The notes: generated by a model not told the origin, from the letters alone. A stretch of 64,000 bases of DNA from Nocardioides sp. TF02-7 (GCF_022437945.1 NZ_CP092535.1:3286001-3350000), one strand, 5' to 3'. Numbered from the stretch's first letter, positions 13,181 to 21,762 are shown. Translations and numbers: made by a program.

Positions 13181-13734
13181 GCGGGGCCGAGCGACTGGCC
13201 TCCTGGACGGAGGCCGAGCTGGGCGTCGAGGGCCGGGTGCTCGACGTCGTCCGTGCGCCGAGCCCGGTGCTGGCCACCGTCGGCGACCGCGTGGACCCGA
13301 CCGCACCGGAGACGGTGCAGCTCGCGGCCGACCTGGTCGCCACGATGCGGGTCAGCCCCGGGTGCGTGGGGCTGGCCGCCCAGCAGGTCGGGGTCGCTGC
13401 CCAGGTCTTCTGCGTCGACGTCTCCCAGCACCCGAAGGCGCGCACCCACCACGGGACGTTCGCGCTCTGCAACGCCGAGGTGCTCGAGGCGAGTCGCAAC
13501 GACAAGGGCCGCGAGGGCTGCATGAGCGTCCCCGACCTCACCGGCGACGTGAAGCGGGCGTCGCGGCTGGTCGTCCGCGGGTTCCTCCCGGGGACGGGCG
13601 AGGAGGTCACCGTCGCGACCGACGCGTTCGAGGCACGGGCCCTGCAGCACGAGATCGACCACTGCCAGGGGCTGCTCTTCCTCGACCGGGTCGCCGGCGC
13701 CCACGCCGTGCACGCGCGCCGCACCTACCTCTGA
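13177..13734 (+). CDS. def: Peptide deformylase
   Basis: This 185-aa metalloenzyme removes the N-formyl group from nascent proteins. All three motifs are present, two as variants: motif 1 GCVGLAAQQVGV (usual GxGLAAxQ), motif 2 EGCMSVP (usual EGCLS) with the metal-binding Cys, and motif 3 QHEIDHCQG (HEXDH). The GTG start overlaps the stop of the ACT gene (GTGA). It ends the run of overlapping genes that begins with the FtsB-like gene. It may be a secondary deformylase, because the motifs deviate from the main bacterial form. Confidence 0.92.
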   Translation: MSGAERLASWTEAELGVEGRVLDVVRAPSPVLATVGDRVDPTAPETVQLAADLVATMRVSPGCVGLAAQQVGVAAQVFCVDVSQHPKARTHHGTFALCNAEVLEASRNDKGREGCMSVPDLTGDVKRASRLVVRGFLPGTGEEVTVATDAFEARALQHEIDHCQGLLFLDRVAGAHAVHARRTYL

Positions 13735-13762
13735 GGCCGGGTGACCGACACTGGTGCCGACC

Positions 13763-13836
13763 GCCCCCGTATCCCAACCGGCAGAGGAAGCCGCCTTAAA
13801 AGCGGCGCAGTGTGGGTTCGAGTCCCACCGGGGGCA
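13763..13836 (+). tRNA. tRNA with anticodon UAA (Leu by codon table), short variable loop
   Basis: The cloverleaf is complete. Acceptor stem GCCCCCG/CGGGGGC (13763-13769/13829-13835), short D stem TCC/GGA, anticodon stem GCCGC/GCGGC with loop CTTAAAA (anticodon TAA at 13797-13799), five-base variable loop GCAGT, T arm GTGGG-TTCGAGT-CCCAC, discriminator A13836. CCA is not fully encoded (ACCGG). By codon table it reads UUA/UUG as leucine, but leucine tRNAs are class II with a long variable arm. This one is class I, so the identity is uncertain. Confidence 0.88.
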
Positions 13837-13881
13837 CCGGGCGCTTGCCTTCAGGTGGGCCTGAACCGGCAGAGTGGCGGC

Positions 13882-14574
13882 ATGCACCGGCACCACCACC
13901 ACGAGCCCACCGTCCTCGACGAGCTCCGACAGGCCCTCACCAAGGAGTTCTGGGACGAGCGCTACGCCGGCTCCGGCCGGGTCTGGAGCGGCCGCCCCAA
14001 CCAGCGGCTGGTCGAGCAGACCGCCGACCTGGAGCCCGGTCTGGCGCTCGACGTCGGTTGCGGTGAGGGGGCCGACGCGATCTGGCTGGCCGAGCAGGGC
14101 TGGCGGGTGACGGCGGTCGACGTGTCGACGGTGGCGCTCGACCGCACCGCGCAACACGCGATCGAGCGGGGCGTCGACGACCGGGTGCGTGTGGGGCAGT
14201 ACGACGTGCTGGCCGGGCACCCGCCGCGCCGGCCGCGGCGCGGCAAGGGCTACGACCTGGTGTCGGTCCACTTCCTGCACGTGCCGCGGGAGGACTTCGA
14301 CGGCATCTACCGCCGCCTCGGCGAGGTGGTCGCCCCGGGCGGGAGGCTGCTCGTGGTCGCGCACCACCCCGACGACCTCGTGACCGGCGCCCGCAGCTGG
14401 CACGGACCGAACCTGCTCTTCCCGCCCGAGCAGGTGCTCGCCACGTTCGGTGTCGCCGACGGCGACTCCGCGACCTGGGCGGTCGACGTGGCCGACGCCC
14501 CGGGGCGCGAGCAGGAGACGCCGGACGGGCCGGTCGCGGTGCGGGACACCGTGGTGCGCCTGCGGCGCCGCTGA
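13882..14574 (+). CDS. Class I SAM-dependent methyltransferase
   Basis: This 230-aa Rossmann-fold methyltransferase has motif I LALDVGCGEGADAIWLAEQG (about 53-72), motif II VTAVDVSTVALD, and the post-motif region GYDLVSVHFLHVPREDF. The layout resembles TehB-type tellurite or thiopurine methyltransferases, with WDERYAGSGRVWSGRPN at the N-terminus. A His-rich start (HRHHHHEP) could bind metal. The substrate is not identifiable. It lies alone just after the tRNA, with a 101-base gap to the next gene that holds a GCTCTCC/GGAGAGC hairpin without a T tract. Confidence 0.85.
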   Translation: MHRHHHHEPTVLDELRQALTKEFWDERYAGSGRVWSGRPNQRLVEQTADLEPGLALDVGCGEGADAIWLAEQGWRVTAVDVSTVALDRTAQHAIERGVDDRVRVGQYDVLAGHPPRRPRRGKGYDLVSVHFLHVPREDFDGIYRRLGEVVAPGGRLLVVAHHPDDLVTGARSWHGPNLLFPPEQVLATFGVADGDSATWAVDVADAPGREQETPDGPVAVRDTVVRLRRR

Positions 14575-14675
14575 TCCCCGGGGCTCTCCCCGGACCTGTG
14601 GAGAGCGCGCTGCGCGCGCCGCTGCCGGCAGGAGCACACTCGTGCTGATGTCGGTCGCGGGGAGGCAGGGGCACA

Positions 14676-15248
14676 ATGGAGGTCGTGAACGCGTGGGGCC
14701 CGGTGCTCGCGAGCACGGCGGTGACGATCAGCCTGGTCGCACTGCTGTGGCGGATGATGGACGCCCGGTTCACCGCGCTCGGCACCAGGATCGACGCGAG
14801 GTTCGCCGTGGTCGACGAGCGGTTCGCCGCCGTCGACCAGAGGTTCACCGCCCTGGACCGGCGGATGGACGAGCGGTTCGCCGCGATGGACCGGCGGATG
14901 GACGAGAAGTTCGCCGCGATGGACCGGCGGATGGACGAGAAGTTCGCCGCTGCGAACCGGCGGATGGAGGAGAAGTTCGCCGCGATGGACCGGCGGATGG
15001 AGGAGAAGTTCGCCGCCATGCAGCAGCAGATCGACCAGCGGTTCGCGGCGACGTACGCCAAGATCGACGACCGCTCGGCCGCGACCGACGCCAAGATCGA
15101 CGACCGCTCCGTCACGGCCGCCACCAAGGTCGAGGGCCTGCAGCAGGTGATGGAGGCCCGGTTCGACGCCGTTGACCACCGGCTCTCGGCGCTCGAGACC
15201 GACATGACGCTCGTCAAGCAGCACCTGCTCAATCCTTCGCACGCCTGA
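14676..15248 (+). CDS. Single-pass membrane protein with hendecad coiled coil
   Basis: This 190-aa protein has one N-terminal transmembrane helix (about residues 8-26) and then a long, highly charged helical region. From residue 67 the sequence repeats every 11 residues as R/K-F-A-A-M-D-R-R-M-D/E-E, seven units in a row, then a less regular stretch. Eleven-residue spacing favours a right-handed coiled-coil stalk. The ATG is preceded by GGGGAGG. A nearby GTG has GGAGGT too close to serve it. The function is unknown; structure suggests an oligomeric membrane-anchored rod. Confidence 0.75.
   Translation: MEVVNAWGPVLASTAVTISLVALLWRMMDARFTALGTRIDARFAVVDERFAAVDQRFTALDRRMDERFAAMDRRMDEKFAAMDRRMDEKFAAANRRMEEKFAAMDRRMEEKFAAMQQQIDQRFAATYAKIDDRSAATDAKIDDRSVTAATKVEGLQQVMEARFDAVDHRLSALETDMTLVKQHLLNPSHA
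14874..15104 (+). repeat. Seven 33-bp tandem repeats inside the coiled-coil gene
   Basis: Each unit encodes 11 residues (for example RFAAMDRRMDE, KFAAMDRRMDE, KFAAANRRMEE). The first units are almost identical in DNA as well as protein, which indicates recent expansion; the last two have diverged (RFAATYAKIDD, RSAATDAKIDD). Confidence 0.85.
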
Positions 15249-15303
15249 GCGACGCGTCGGGAACGTCCGGCCGGTCCTCGGCGTTGTACTGGCGTACGAC
15301 GGC

Positions 15304-15343
15304 CTAGACTTGCCGTCACCCACTCAGGAATCCCGCGGAGGAG
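15304..15343 (+). promoter_or_regulatory. Promoter and ribosome binding site of the Bax1-I gene
   Basis: A -10 like TAGACT (15304-15309) has a weak TTGTAC upstream (15283-15288, spacer 15). GGAGGAG lies just before the ATG at 15347, giving a leader of about 35 bases. Confidence 0.5.
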
Positions 15344-15346
15344 ACC

Positions 15347-16186
15347 ATGCAGAGCAACAACCCGGTGTTCCGCCGGTCGGACGCGTTCAACCGGCCGGCT
15401 CCCTACGGCCAGGGCACGTACGACGGCTACGCCCCGCAGGGCGGCGGCGAGCCCGGTGGGCCCTACGCCCCGCCCGCCCCCGCCGGCACCGGCCGGATGA
15501 CGATCGACACCGTCGTCCAGAAGGCGGCCATGACCATCGGCCTGGTGATCCTCACCGCGGGCGCTACCTGGGTCCTCACCCCTGACATCGACAGCGAGTC
15601 GGCGATCGGTGCACTGAGCGCCGCGATCTTGATCGGCGCCGGCGGTGCGTTCGTGCTCTCGTTGGTCAACTCGTTCAAGCGCGTGATCAGCCCCGCCCTC
15701 GTCCTGGCGTTCGCTGCGCTGGAGGGCGTTGCCCTCGGCGCGCTGAGCAAGATGTACGACGCTGCGTTCCCCAGCGACTCCTACGGCGGGATCGTCGTCC
15801 AGGCGGTGGTGGGAACGTTCGCCGCCTTCGCAGGCACGCTCGCGGCCTACCGGTTCTTCGAGATCAAGGTCGGGCAGCGGTTCCGGACGTTCGTGATCGC
15901 CGCCATGTTCGGCATGGTCGCGCTGAGCTTGATGGAGGTCGTGCTCGGCCTGTTCGGCGCCAACCTGGGCCTGTTCGAGTTCAACGCCCTCGGATTCCTG
16001 TTCGCGGTCGCCGGCCTGGTGCTCGGCGTGTTCATGCTGATCCTCGACTTCGACTTCGTCGAGCAGGGCATTCGGAACGGCCTGCCGGAGCGGGAGTCGT
16101 GGCGGGCTGCCTTCGCCATGACTGTCAGCCTGGTCTGGATCTACACCAACCTGCTGCGGATCCTGGCGATCCTCCAGCAGGACTGA
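15347..16186 (+). CDS. Bax inhibitor-1/YccA family membrane protein
   Basis: This 279-aa protein has a Pro/Gly/Tyr-rich cytoplasmic N-terminus (1-48) followed by seven hydrophobic segments. The pattern (LVILTAGATWVL, AALEGVALGALSKMYD, LDFDFVEQGIRNGLPERESW) matches the actinobacterial Bax1-I/YccA family (YccA/TMBIM fold). Members are thought to act as calcium or proton leak channels or protease modulators; the role here is not shown. It has its own promoter and a strong terminator 8 bases after its stop, so it is a single-gene unit. Confidence 0.88.
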   Translation: MQSNNPVFRRSDAFNRPAPYGQGTYDGYAPQGGGEPGGPYAPPAPAGTGRMTIDTVVQKAAMTIGLVILTAGATWVLTPDIDSESAIGALSAAILIGAGGAFVLSLVNSFKRVISPALVLAFAALEGVALGALSKMYDAAFPSDSYGGIVVQAVVGTFAAFAGTLAAYRFFEIKVGQRFRTFVIAAMFGMVALSLMEVVLGLFGANLGLFEFNALGFLFAVAGLVLGVFMLILDFDFVEQGIRNGLPERESWRAAFAMTVSLVWIYTNLLRILAILQQD

Positions 16187-16194
16187 GCTCACGT

Positions 16195-16231
16195 CGAGGG
16201 CCCCGGAGCGATCCGGGGCCCTCGTGCTTTT
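16195..16231 (+). terminator. Intrinsic terminator of the Bax1-I gene
   Basis: A perfect 13-bp stem (CGAGGGCCCCGGA, 16195-16207, and its complement, 16212-16224) with the tetraloop GCGA is followed by TGCTTTT. This is the clearest Rho-independent terminator in the window. Confidence 0.93.
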
Positions 16232-16282
16232 CTCCGCGCGGGAGGGATTGGCGCAGGCGCGGTCCTGGGTACGGTCGCCGCC

Positions 16283-17605
16283 ATGACCGCACCAGCGCCT
16301 GTCTCCCGCCGCCGCGCCGTCGTCCTGCTCGCCGCCCTGGCGGTGCTCCTCGTCGCTCTCGCCGTGGTGGGGGTCGTCGTGGCCCGTGACCCGGGCGACC
16401 GCGGCTCCACCGCGGCGGCGGAGTGGAACGGCCTGGTCGGGGTCGACCCGGTGGCGGGAGAGGTCGTGGTCTACGACGACGCCGGCGAGGAGGTCGACCG
16501 GGTCGCGGCCGTCGACGGGCTGCTCAACGCCACGACGCGCGGCTCCCTGGTGCTCGCGGCCGCGGACGACCGGGCCGCCGTCGTGGACGCGGCGGAGGGT
16601 GAGGTCGTGTGGGAGGACGCGACCGAGGGGACCGCGGCTTGGCTCCAGGGGAGCTCGGCTCCCGTGGTGCTCGTCGGCGACCCCTCCGGCGGCGACCTCC
16701 GGGTCGTCGACGTCGAGGGCGACACCGACCTCCGGCTCGGCGACGTCGTCGACGGCGATCCCTCGTTCGTCCCGCAGGCCGTCGCCGTGTCGCCCGACGG
16801 GACCGTCCTCGCCGCCCGGGACCTCCGGTCGCAGACGTCGGTCGTGGTCGACCTCGCCTCCGGCGACGCCACTCCGGTCGACGGTTCCGCGGCGGCCGTG
16901 ACCGACGACAGCGTCGTGGTGGTGACCCCGGAGGACGACGGCGAGGCGACCGCCCGGTTCCTCGGCCGCGACGGTGACGAGCGGGGCGTCGCGCCGCTCG
17001 GTCGCGGGCCACGCGGGCTGTTGGTCACCGGCGACGACAGCCTGCTGGTCGTGGCGGAGGGCGACGACGGCCCGGTCGTGGCCCGCACCTCGGTCGGCGA
17101 CGACGCGCCGACCGAGGTCCGCGACCTCGACCTGGCCGGGGCTGGCCCGGTGCTGGCGTTCCACGAGCAGGGGCGGCTCGTCGTGACCGGCGACGACGGC
17201 ACCGTGCTCCTCGACCAGGACGGCGGGGAGGTCGCGGACGTCGAGGGAACCCTCAGCCCGGTGACCGGAGTCACCGGGTCCGCGGCCGCGTGCTTCGCGG
17301 TTCAGACCGACGGGGAGGTCGTGGTGCACGACCTCGGGTCCGGCGACGAGCGGGTCCGCGCCGCGCAGGAGCAGAGCGGGCCGCTGTGGAGCTCGGTCGA
17401 CGGGTGCACGCTCGGCGGCCCGGGCCTGCTGGCGGGGGAGGACCGGTCGGTGGAGCTCGACCCGAGCCAGGTGGCGGTGGTCGCCCCCGACGGCGCGGCC
17501 GCACTGGTGCGCGGAGGCGGCCCGCCCGAGCTGGTCGACATGACCGCGCCCGACGCCGAGCCGGCCGAGGTCGACCGGGCGGTCACCGGCTTCGTCGCGC
17601 GCTGA
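16283..17605 (+). CDS. Membrane-anchored beta-propeller-like protein
   Basis: This 440-aa protein has a short cytoplasmic start, one transmembrane helix or signal anchor (about residues 12-34) and a large acidic extracytoplasmic region. That region is made of repeated blade-like units rich in Val, Asp and Gly (for example VVDAAEGEVVWED, VAVSPDGTVLAARD, LVVTGDDGTVLLDQDGGEV), consistent with a WD40- or PQQ-like propeller. No catalytic motif is visible. It is convergent with the SGNH hydrolase gene, five bases apart. The function is not recognised. Confidence 0.75.
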   Translation: MTAPAPVSRRRAVVLLAALAVLLVALAVVGVVVARDPGDRGSTAAAEWNGLVGVDPVAGEVVVYDDAGEEVDRVAAVDGLLNATTRGSLVLAAADDRAAVVDAAEGEVVWEDATEGTAAWLQGSSAPVVLVGDPSGGDLRVVDVEGDTDLRLGDVVDGDPSFVPQAVAVSPDGTVLAARDLRSQTSVVVDLASGDATPVDGSAAAVTDDSVVVVTPEDDGEATARFLGRDGDERGVAPLGRGPRGLLVTGDDSLLVVAEGDDGPVVARTSVGDDAPTEVRDLDLAGAGPVLAFHEQGRLVVTGDDGTVLLDQDGGEVADVEGTLSPVTGVTGSAAACFAVQTDGEVVVHDLGSGDERVRAAQEQSGPLWSSVDGCTLGGPGLLAGEDRSVELDPSQVAVVAPDGAAALVRGGGPPELVDMTAPDAEPAEVDRAVTGFVAR

Positions 17606-17610
17606 CGACG

Positions 17611-18664
17611 TCAGGCGGTGACGACGTCGTCGTCCTGGTCCGGGTCGGTCGGACCGGCATCCTCGCTGCTCTCGGGCGCCTCGGCCGGTGCCGTCGGGCG
17701 CCGGCGACGGTGCCGCAGCTCCACCCACAGCCCCCGCACGCCGGCCCGGCGGCCGGCGACCTCCGTGCCGCCGAGCTCGGTGCCGGGCTGGTTGACGGCG
17801 CGCACCGCGGCTCGCGACACGGGGAGCACGCCTTCCCCGCGGTAGGCCTCGAGCGAGACCTCCTCGGCGGGCACCTCGTCGAGCGCGGCCAGGACCGACG
17901 GGACCAGGACGTTGGCCAGCGCGCGGTAGCCCTCCGCGGACGGGTGGAACTGGTCGGGGCCGAACAGCAGCGCCGGCGCGGCCGCGAACTCGGGCCCGAG
18001 GATGTCACCGAGCGACACCGAGCGGCCGCCCTCCTCGATCGTCGCGATCGTCTGGGCCGCGGCGAGCCGGCGCGACCAGGCGCGGGCCACCTGCTTGAGC
18101 GGGGGAGCGATCGGCTGCACGGTGCCGAGGTCGGGGCACGTGCCGACGACGACCTTGGCGCCGGCCGCGACCAGTCGTCGTACGCCCTCGGAGAGGTGGC
18201 GCACCGAGTGCGACGGGGAGGACGGTGTGGGTGACGTCGTTGCCGCCGATGAGGATCACCACGACGTCCGGCTCGATCGGCAGCGCCCGGTCGACCTGGG
18301 CGGCGAGGTCGGAGGAGCGGGCACCGACGACCGAGAACGAGCGCAGGTAGACCCGCCGCTGGGAGTGCTCGCTGACGCCGCTCGCCAGGAGCGCGCCGGG
18401 GGTCTCCTCGACCCGCTCCACGCCGTAGCCGGCGGCGCTGGAGTCGCCGAGCAGCGCGATCCGGATCGCCGGGCCGGGCCGGCCGCGGCCGTACCAGCCG
18501 GTGGCGTCGGGCGGCGGGTCCTCGAGGATCGGGCCGATGATCCTCCGCGCGATCTTCGCCTCGGCGACCATGACGCCGTAGAGGCCCGCGCCGAGCGTAG
18601 ACACGCCGCCGCCGCCGTACAACGCGGCGGCGGCGAGCTTCCGGGCAGCGGCAGCCTTGCTCAC
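17611..18664 (-). CDS. SGNH/GDSL-family hydrolase (apparent frameshift)
   Basis: The corrected protein has 350 residues. A signal or anchor segment (1-35) is followed by the SGNH blocks: block I LLGDSSAAGYG with the nucleophilic Ser, block III VVILIGGNDVTHTV, and block V DQFHPSAEGY with the catalytic Asp-His. It hydrolyses esters, possibly in the cell envelope. An extra base near 18213 (CTCCCC for CTCCC) breaks the frame; the corrected junction reads THTVLPSHSVRHLSEG. A Pro/Asp-rich tail ends the protein. The GTG at 18664 is nearly without leader, with TAGAGT at 18676-18671. It is divergent from cbs. Confidence 0.87.
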
Positions 18665-18672
18665 GCCACAAC

Positions 18673-18696
18673 TCTATGCATCGGTCTATGCATCGG
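18673..18696. repeat. Two tandem 12-bp repeats in the SGNH-cbs divergent region
   Basis: TCTATGCATCGG occurs twice head to tail (18673-18684, 18685-18696), directly upstream of the SGNH start. Each copy contains the palindrome ATGCAT. It overlaps the probable -10 of the SGNH gene, so it could be an operator or a slippage duplication of the promoter. Confidence 0.7.
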
Positions 18697-18887
18697 CCCC
18701 ACCCGTGGTGCCGGGCAGGCCCGACTGGATGAGTAAGTCCAAGGGGTCGTGCAGGCGAGCGGCGCTCGTCGCCGCCGTGGCAAGGCGCGGTCGCGACGGC
18801 GCTGTGGGTCCATCTCCGAGCGGCCGCAACGCCGCCACGGTGGATGCTGAGCGTCGCGCAGCGTGCGAACCCTTGGACGTACTCATC

Positions 18888-18893
18888 TAGGGT
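18888..18893 (+). promoter_or_regulatory. -10 box of cbs (leaderless type)
   Basis: TAGGGT is followed by six bases and then the ATG at 18900. No ribosome binding site is present, so the transcript should start at or next to the ATG. Confidence 0.65.
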
Positions 18894-18899
18894 CGTGCC

Positions 18900-20297
18900 A
18901 TGGAGTACGTCGACTCGCTGCTGGACCTCATCGGCAACACGCCGCTCGTGCGGCTGCGCCGCTCGCTCGACGGCGTCGGGGCCGACGACGGCGGCCCGCT
19001 GGTGCTCGCCAAGGTCGAGTACCTCAACCCGGGTGGCTCGGTGAAGGACCGGATCGCCACCCGGATGATCGAGGCCGCCGAGGCGTCGGGCCAGCTGCAG
19101 CCGGGCGGGACCATCGTGGAGCCGACCTCCGGCAACACCGGCGTGGGCCTGGCGATGGTCGCCCAGCAGAAGGGGTACAAGTGCGTCTTCGTCTGCCCCG
19201 ACAAGGTGAGCGAGGACAAGCGCAACGTGCTCAAGGCCTACGGTGCCGAGGTCGTCGTGTGCCCGACGGCGGTGCCGCCGGAGCACCCCGACTCCTACTA
19301 CAACGTGTCCGACCGCCTGGCCTCCGAGCCGGGTGCGTGGAAGCCCGACCAGTACTCCAACCCGCACAACCCGCGGTCCCACTACGAGGAGACCGGGCCG
19401 GAGATCTGGCGGCAGACCGAGGGCCGGATCACCCACTTCGTCACGGGCATGGGCACCGGAGGCACGATCAGCGGCGTCGGGCGCTACCTCAAGGAGCAGA
19501 ACCCCGCAATCCAGGTCGTCGGGGCCGACCCGTCCGGTTCGGTGTACTCCGGCGGCAGCGGCCGGCCCTACCTGGTCGAGGGCGTCGGGGAGGACTTCTG
19601 GCCCGACACCTACGACCGGGGCGTCGCCGACCGCGTCATCGAGGTCTCCGACGCCGACTCGTTCGCGTTCACCCGCCGGCTGGCGCGTGAGGAGGCGATG
19701 CTCGTCGGCGGCTCGTCGGGCATGGCGGCGTTCGCCGCGGCCCAGCTGGCGCGCGAGCTCGCGGGCACGCCGGAGGGCGAGGACGCCGTGATCGTCGTGT
19801 TGCTCCCGGACTCCGGGCGCGGCTACCTCACCAAGGTGTTCAACGACGAGTGGCTGGCGCAGTACGGCTTCGACACCGGCACGCCGGCCACGGCCCGCAC
19901 GGTCGGCGAGGTGCTGCGCGGCAAGACCGGCGCGCTGCCCGACCTCGTGCACACCCACCCGGGCGAGACGATCGCCGAGGCGGTCGCGATCCTGCAGGAG
20001 TACGGCGTCTCGCAGATGCCGGTCGTGCGCGCCGAGCCGCCGATCGTCGCCGCCGAGGTCGCGGGCTCGGTCTCCGACCGGGTCCTGCTCGACGCCCTGT
20101 ACGCCGGCCACGCCCGGCTCACCGACTCCGTCGAGCAGCACATGTCGCCCCCGCTGCCGACCATCGGCTCCACCGAGCACGCGACCGACGCCGCGGCCCT
20201 GCTCGAGTCCGCGGACGCCGTGCTCGTCCACGAGGACGGCAAGCCGGTCGGCGTGCTCACGCGGCAGGACCTGCTCGCGTTCCTCGCCCGCGGATGA
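18900..20297 (+). CDS. cbs: Cystathionine beta-synthase
   Basis: This 465-aa protein pairs an N-terminal PLP-dependent beta-synthase domain (1-315) with two C-terminal CBS domains (about 340-462). The PLP lysine is in NPGGSVKDR (about residue 46), the substrate loop is EPTSGNTGVGLA, the phosphate loop is GTGGTISGVG, and LVGGSSGMA is near the domain end. It condenses serine and homocysteine to cystathionine in the reverse transsulfuration route; O-acetylserine sulfhydrylase activity is the main alternative. The gene is intact. It overlaps the next acetyltransferase gene by four bases (ATGA). Confidence 0.92.
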   Translation: MEYVDSLLDLIGNTPLVRLRRSLDGVGADDGGPLVLAKVEYLNPGGSVKDRIATRMIEAAEASGQLQPGGTIVEPTSGNTGVGLAMVAQQKGYKCVFVCPDKVSEDKRNVLKAYGAEVVVCPTAVPPEHPDSYYNVSDRLASEPGAWKPDQYSNPHNPRSHYEETGPEIWRQTEGRITHFVTGMGTGGTISGVGRYLKEQNPAIQVVGADPSGSVYSGGSGRPYLVEGVGEDFWPDTYDRGVADRVIEVSDADSFAFTRRLAREEAMLVGGSSGMAAFAAAQLARELAGTPEGEDAVIVVLLPDSGRGYLTKVFNDEWLAQYGFDTGTPATARTVGEVLRGKTGALPDLVHTHPGETIAEAVAILQEYGVSQMPVVRAEPPIVAAEVAGSVSDRVLLDALYAGHARLTDSVEQHMSPPLPTIGSTEHATDAAALLESADAVLVHEDGKPVGVLTRQDLLAFLARG

Positions 20298-20788
20298 GCG
20301 CCGTCGAGCTGCCCGACGGCCTCCGGCCGGCGACCCCGGACGACGTACCGGAGGTCCTGCGGCTGATCCGCGACCTCGCGACGTACGAGCGCGAGCCGGA
20401 CGCCGTGCGCAACACCCCCGAGCGGCTGCACGCGGCCCTCTTCGGCGGCGACCCCGTCGCCTCGGCGCTGGTGGCCGAGGTCGACGGCGCCGTCGTCGGC
20501 ACCGCGATCTGGTTCCGCACGTACTCGACGTGGACCGGGGTCGCCGGCCTGCACCTCGAGGACCTGTACGTCGACCCGGCACACCGGGCCCGCGGGCTCG
20601 GCCGGGCGTTCTTCACCGCCCTCGCCCGGATCGCCGTCGCCCGCGGCTACGCGCGCTTCGAGTGGGTCGTCCTCGACTGGAACGAGTCGGCGATCGGCTT
20701 CTACGACGCCCTCGGCGGCCGGCGGCTCGACGACTGGCTGACCTACCGTGTCGAGGGCGATCGGCTGCGGGAGCTCGCGGACCGGTAG
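20294..20788 (+). CDS. GNAT family N-acetyltransferase
   Basis: This 164-aa single GNAT domain has the acetyl-CoA pyrophosphate loop LYVDPAHRARGLGRAF (motif A, Q/RxxGxG/A) and the C-terminal WNESAIGFYDALGG. The layout resembles diamine (spermidine/spermine) N1-acetyltransferase-like proteins (LHLEDLYVDP), so an amine or amino-acid substrate is likely. The ATG overlaps the cbs stop by four bases, suggesting a link to sulfur amino acid metabolism. It is convergent with the next GNAT gene, eight bases apart. Confidence 0.85.
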   Translation: MSAVELPDGLRPATPDDVPEVLRLIRDLATYEREPDAVRNTPERLHAALFGGDPVASALVAEVDGAVVGTAIWFRTYSTWTGVAGLHLEDLYVDPAHRARGLGRAFFTALARIAVARGYARFEWVVLDWNESAIGFYDALGGRRLDDWLTYRVEGDRLRELADR

Positions 20789-20796
20789 CGGTCCCC

Positions 20797-21745
20797 TCAG
20801 CCCGGCACCAGGTAGCGGCAGGTGTGGTGGGGGAGCAGGCCCAGCTCGTCGTAGAGCGCGAGCGCCGGGGTGTTGTCGGTCTCGACGTGGAGCCAGACCG
20901 TGGTGGCGCCCTGCTCGGCGCCCCAGGCGAGGAGCTCGGCCATGACCGCGGTCGCCAGGCCGAGCCGGCGGTGCGCCGGGTCGACCTCGACGCCGTGGAT
21001 GCCCAGCCAGTCGCCGTCGACGGCGGCCTCGCCCCGGGCCAGCACGGCGCCCTCCCCGGTCCGGTCGTCGGTGATCGTGGCGGTCGCCCGCGGCCCGGCG
21101 GACTCCAGCGCGACCGCCTGGGACGCGCCACGGCCCCGGAGCCGGCGCCGCACCTGGGTGAGCGCGGCCAGCCGGTGCTCCGCGTCGCCGGTCGGGTCGA
21201 CCTGCCAGCCCAGGCCGGTCAGCGCCGACTCCTCGTCGGAGCCCAGCTCCACCTGGGCGTACGCCGGCCGGCCGCGGCGCTCGTAGAACCGCCGCACCGC
21301 CGCGGCGGCGTCGGCGAGCGGGAGGCCGGGGTCGCCCATCGCGAGGCAGGAGTTGGCGCGGCGCCGCAGCCTGCCGACGGGAGCGGTGTCGGTGCGGAGC
21401 AGCCAGTCGCCGAGCGGCTCGGTCGCGACCGCCGGCCACAGCGACGCCGTGTGCAGCTCGGCGGCGCGCGGCGAGACCCGCATCCGCACCGAGGGCCGCG
21501 GTGGGACCGGCTTCCCGGAGACGATGTCGGCGAGGGCGATCTCGACCGGGGGCCCGGACTCCGGCTGCACCACGCAGCGGCCGTCCCCCCCAGGCCAGGC
21601 AGACGCCGAGCAGGTCGGTCATGGCGGGTCCGCCGGTGGGGCCGGTCTCGCCGCGCAGCAGTCGCCGGACGACGACCCTCTGGCCGACGACGTGCGGGCC
21701 GAGGAGGTGCCGTCCCGCATCCCGAGGGTCGTGCGTGGCTGCCAC
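20797..21745 (-). CDS. GNAT acetyltransferase, cg3035/Rv0428c-like (apparent frameshift)
   Basis: The corrected protein has 315 residues. The N-terminal half begins VAATHDPRDAGRHLLGPHVV. The C-terminal GNAT domain has VEVDPAHRRLGLATAVMAEL and TDNTPALALYDELGLLPHH. The overall pattern (RFYERRGRPAYAQVE) fits the Rv0428c family of double-GNAT-fold proteins. An extra base in a run of seven near 21587 splits it; the corrected junction reads LAWGDGRCVVQPES. The GTG at 21745 follows a TAGTAT -10 by seven bases, so it is probably leaderless. It is divergent from fdxA. Confidence 0.83.
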
Positions 21746-21752
21746 GCCCGGG

Positions 21753-21762
21753 ATACTAGGCT
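21753..21762. promoter_or_regulatory. Overlapping divergent -10 boxes (GNAT / fdxA)
   Basis: The ten bases ATACTAGGCT read as TAGTAT on the minus strand (GNAT, start 7 bases away) and TAGGCT on the plus strand (fdxA, start 52 bases away). The two boxes share the central TA, so the polymerases cannot both occupy the site. Confidence 0.6.

Noticed and set aside
14583..14606. Terminator after the methyltransferase gene
   Set aside because: A 7-bp hairpin exists but it lacks a T tract and the loop is long, so termination cannot be claimed.
13937..17728. Minus-strand open frame of 1263 codons
   Set aside because: It lies antisense to five well supported genes, has low-complexity Arg/Pro/Gly-rich composition and no domain. 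Long antisense frames are expected at this GC content.
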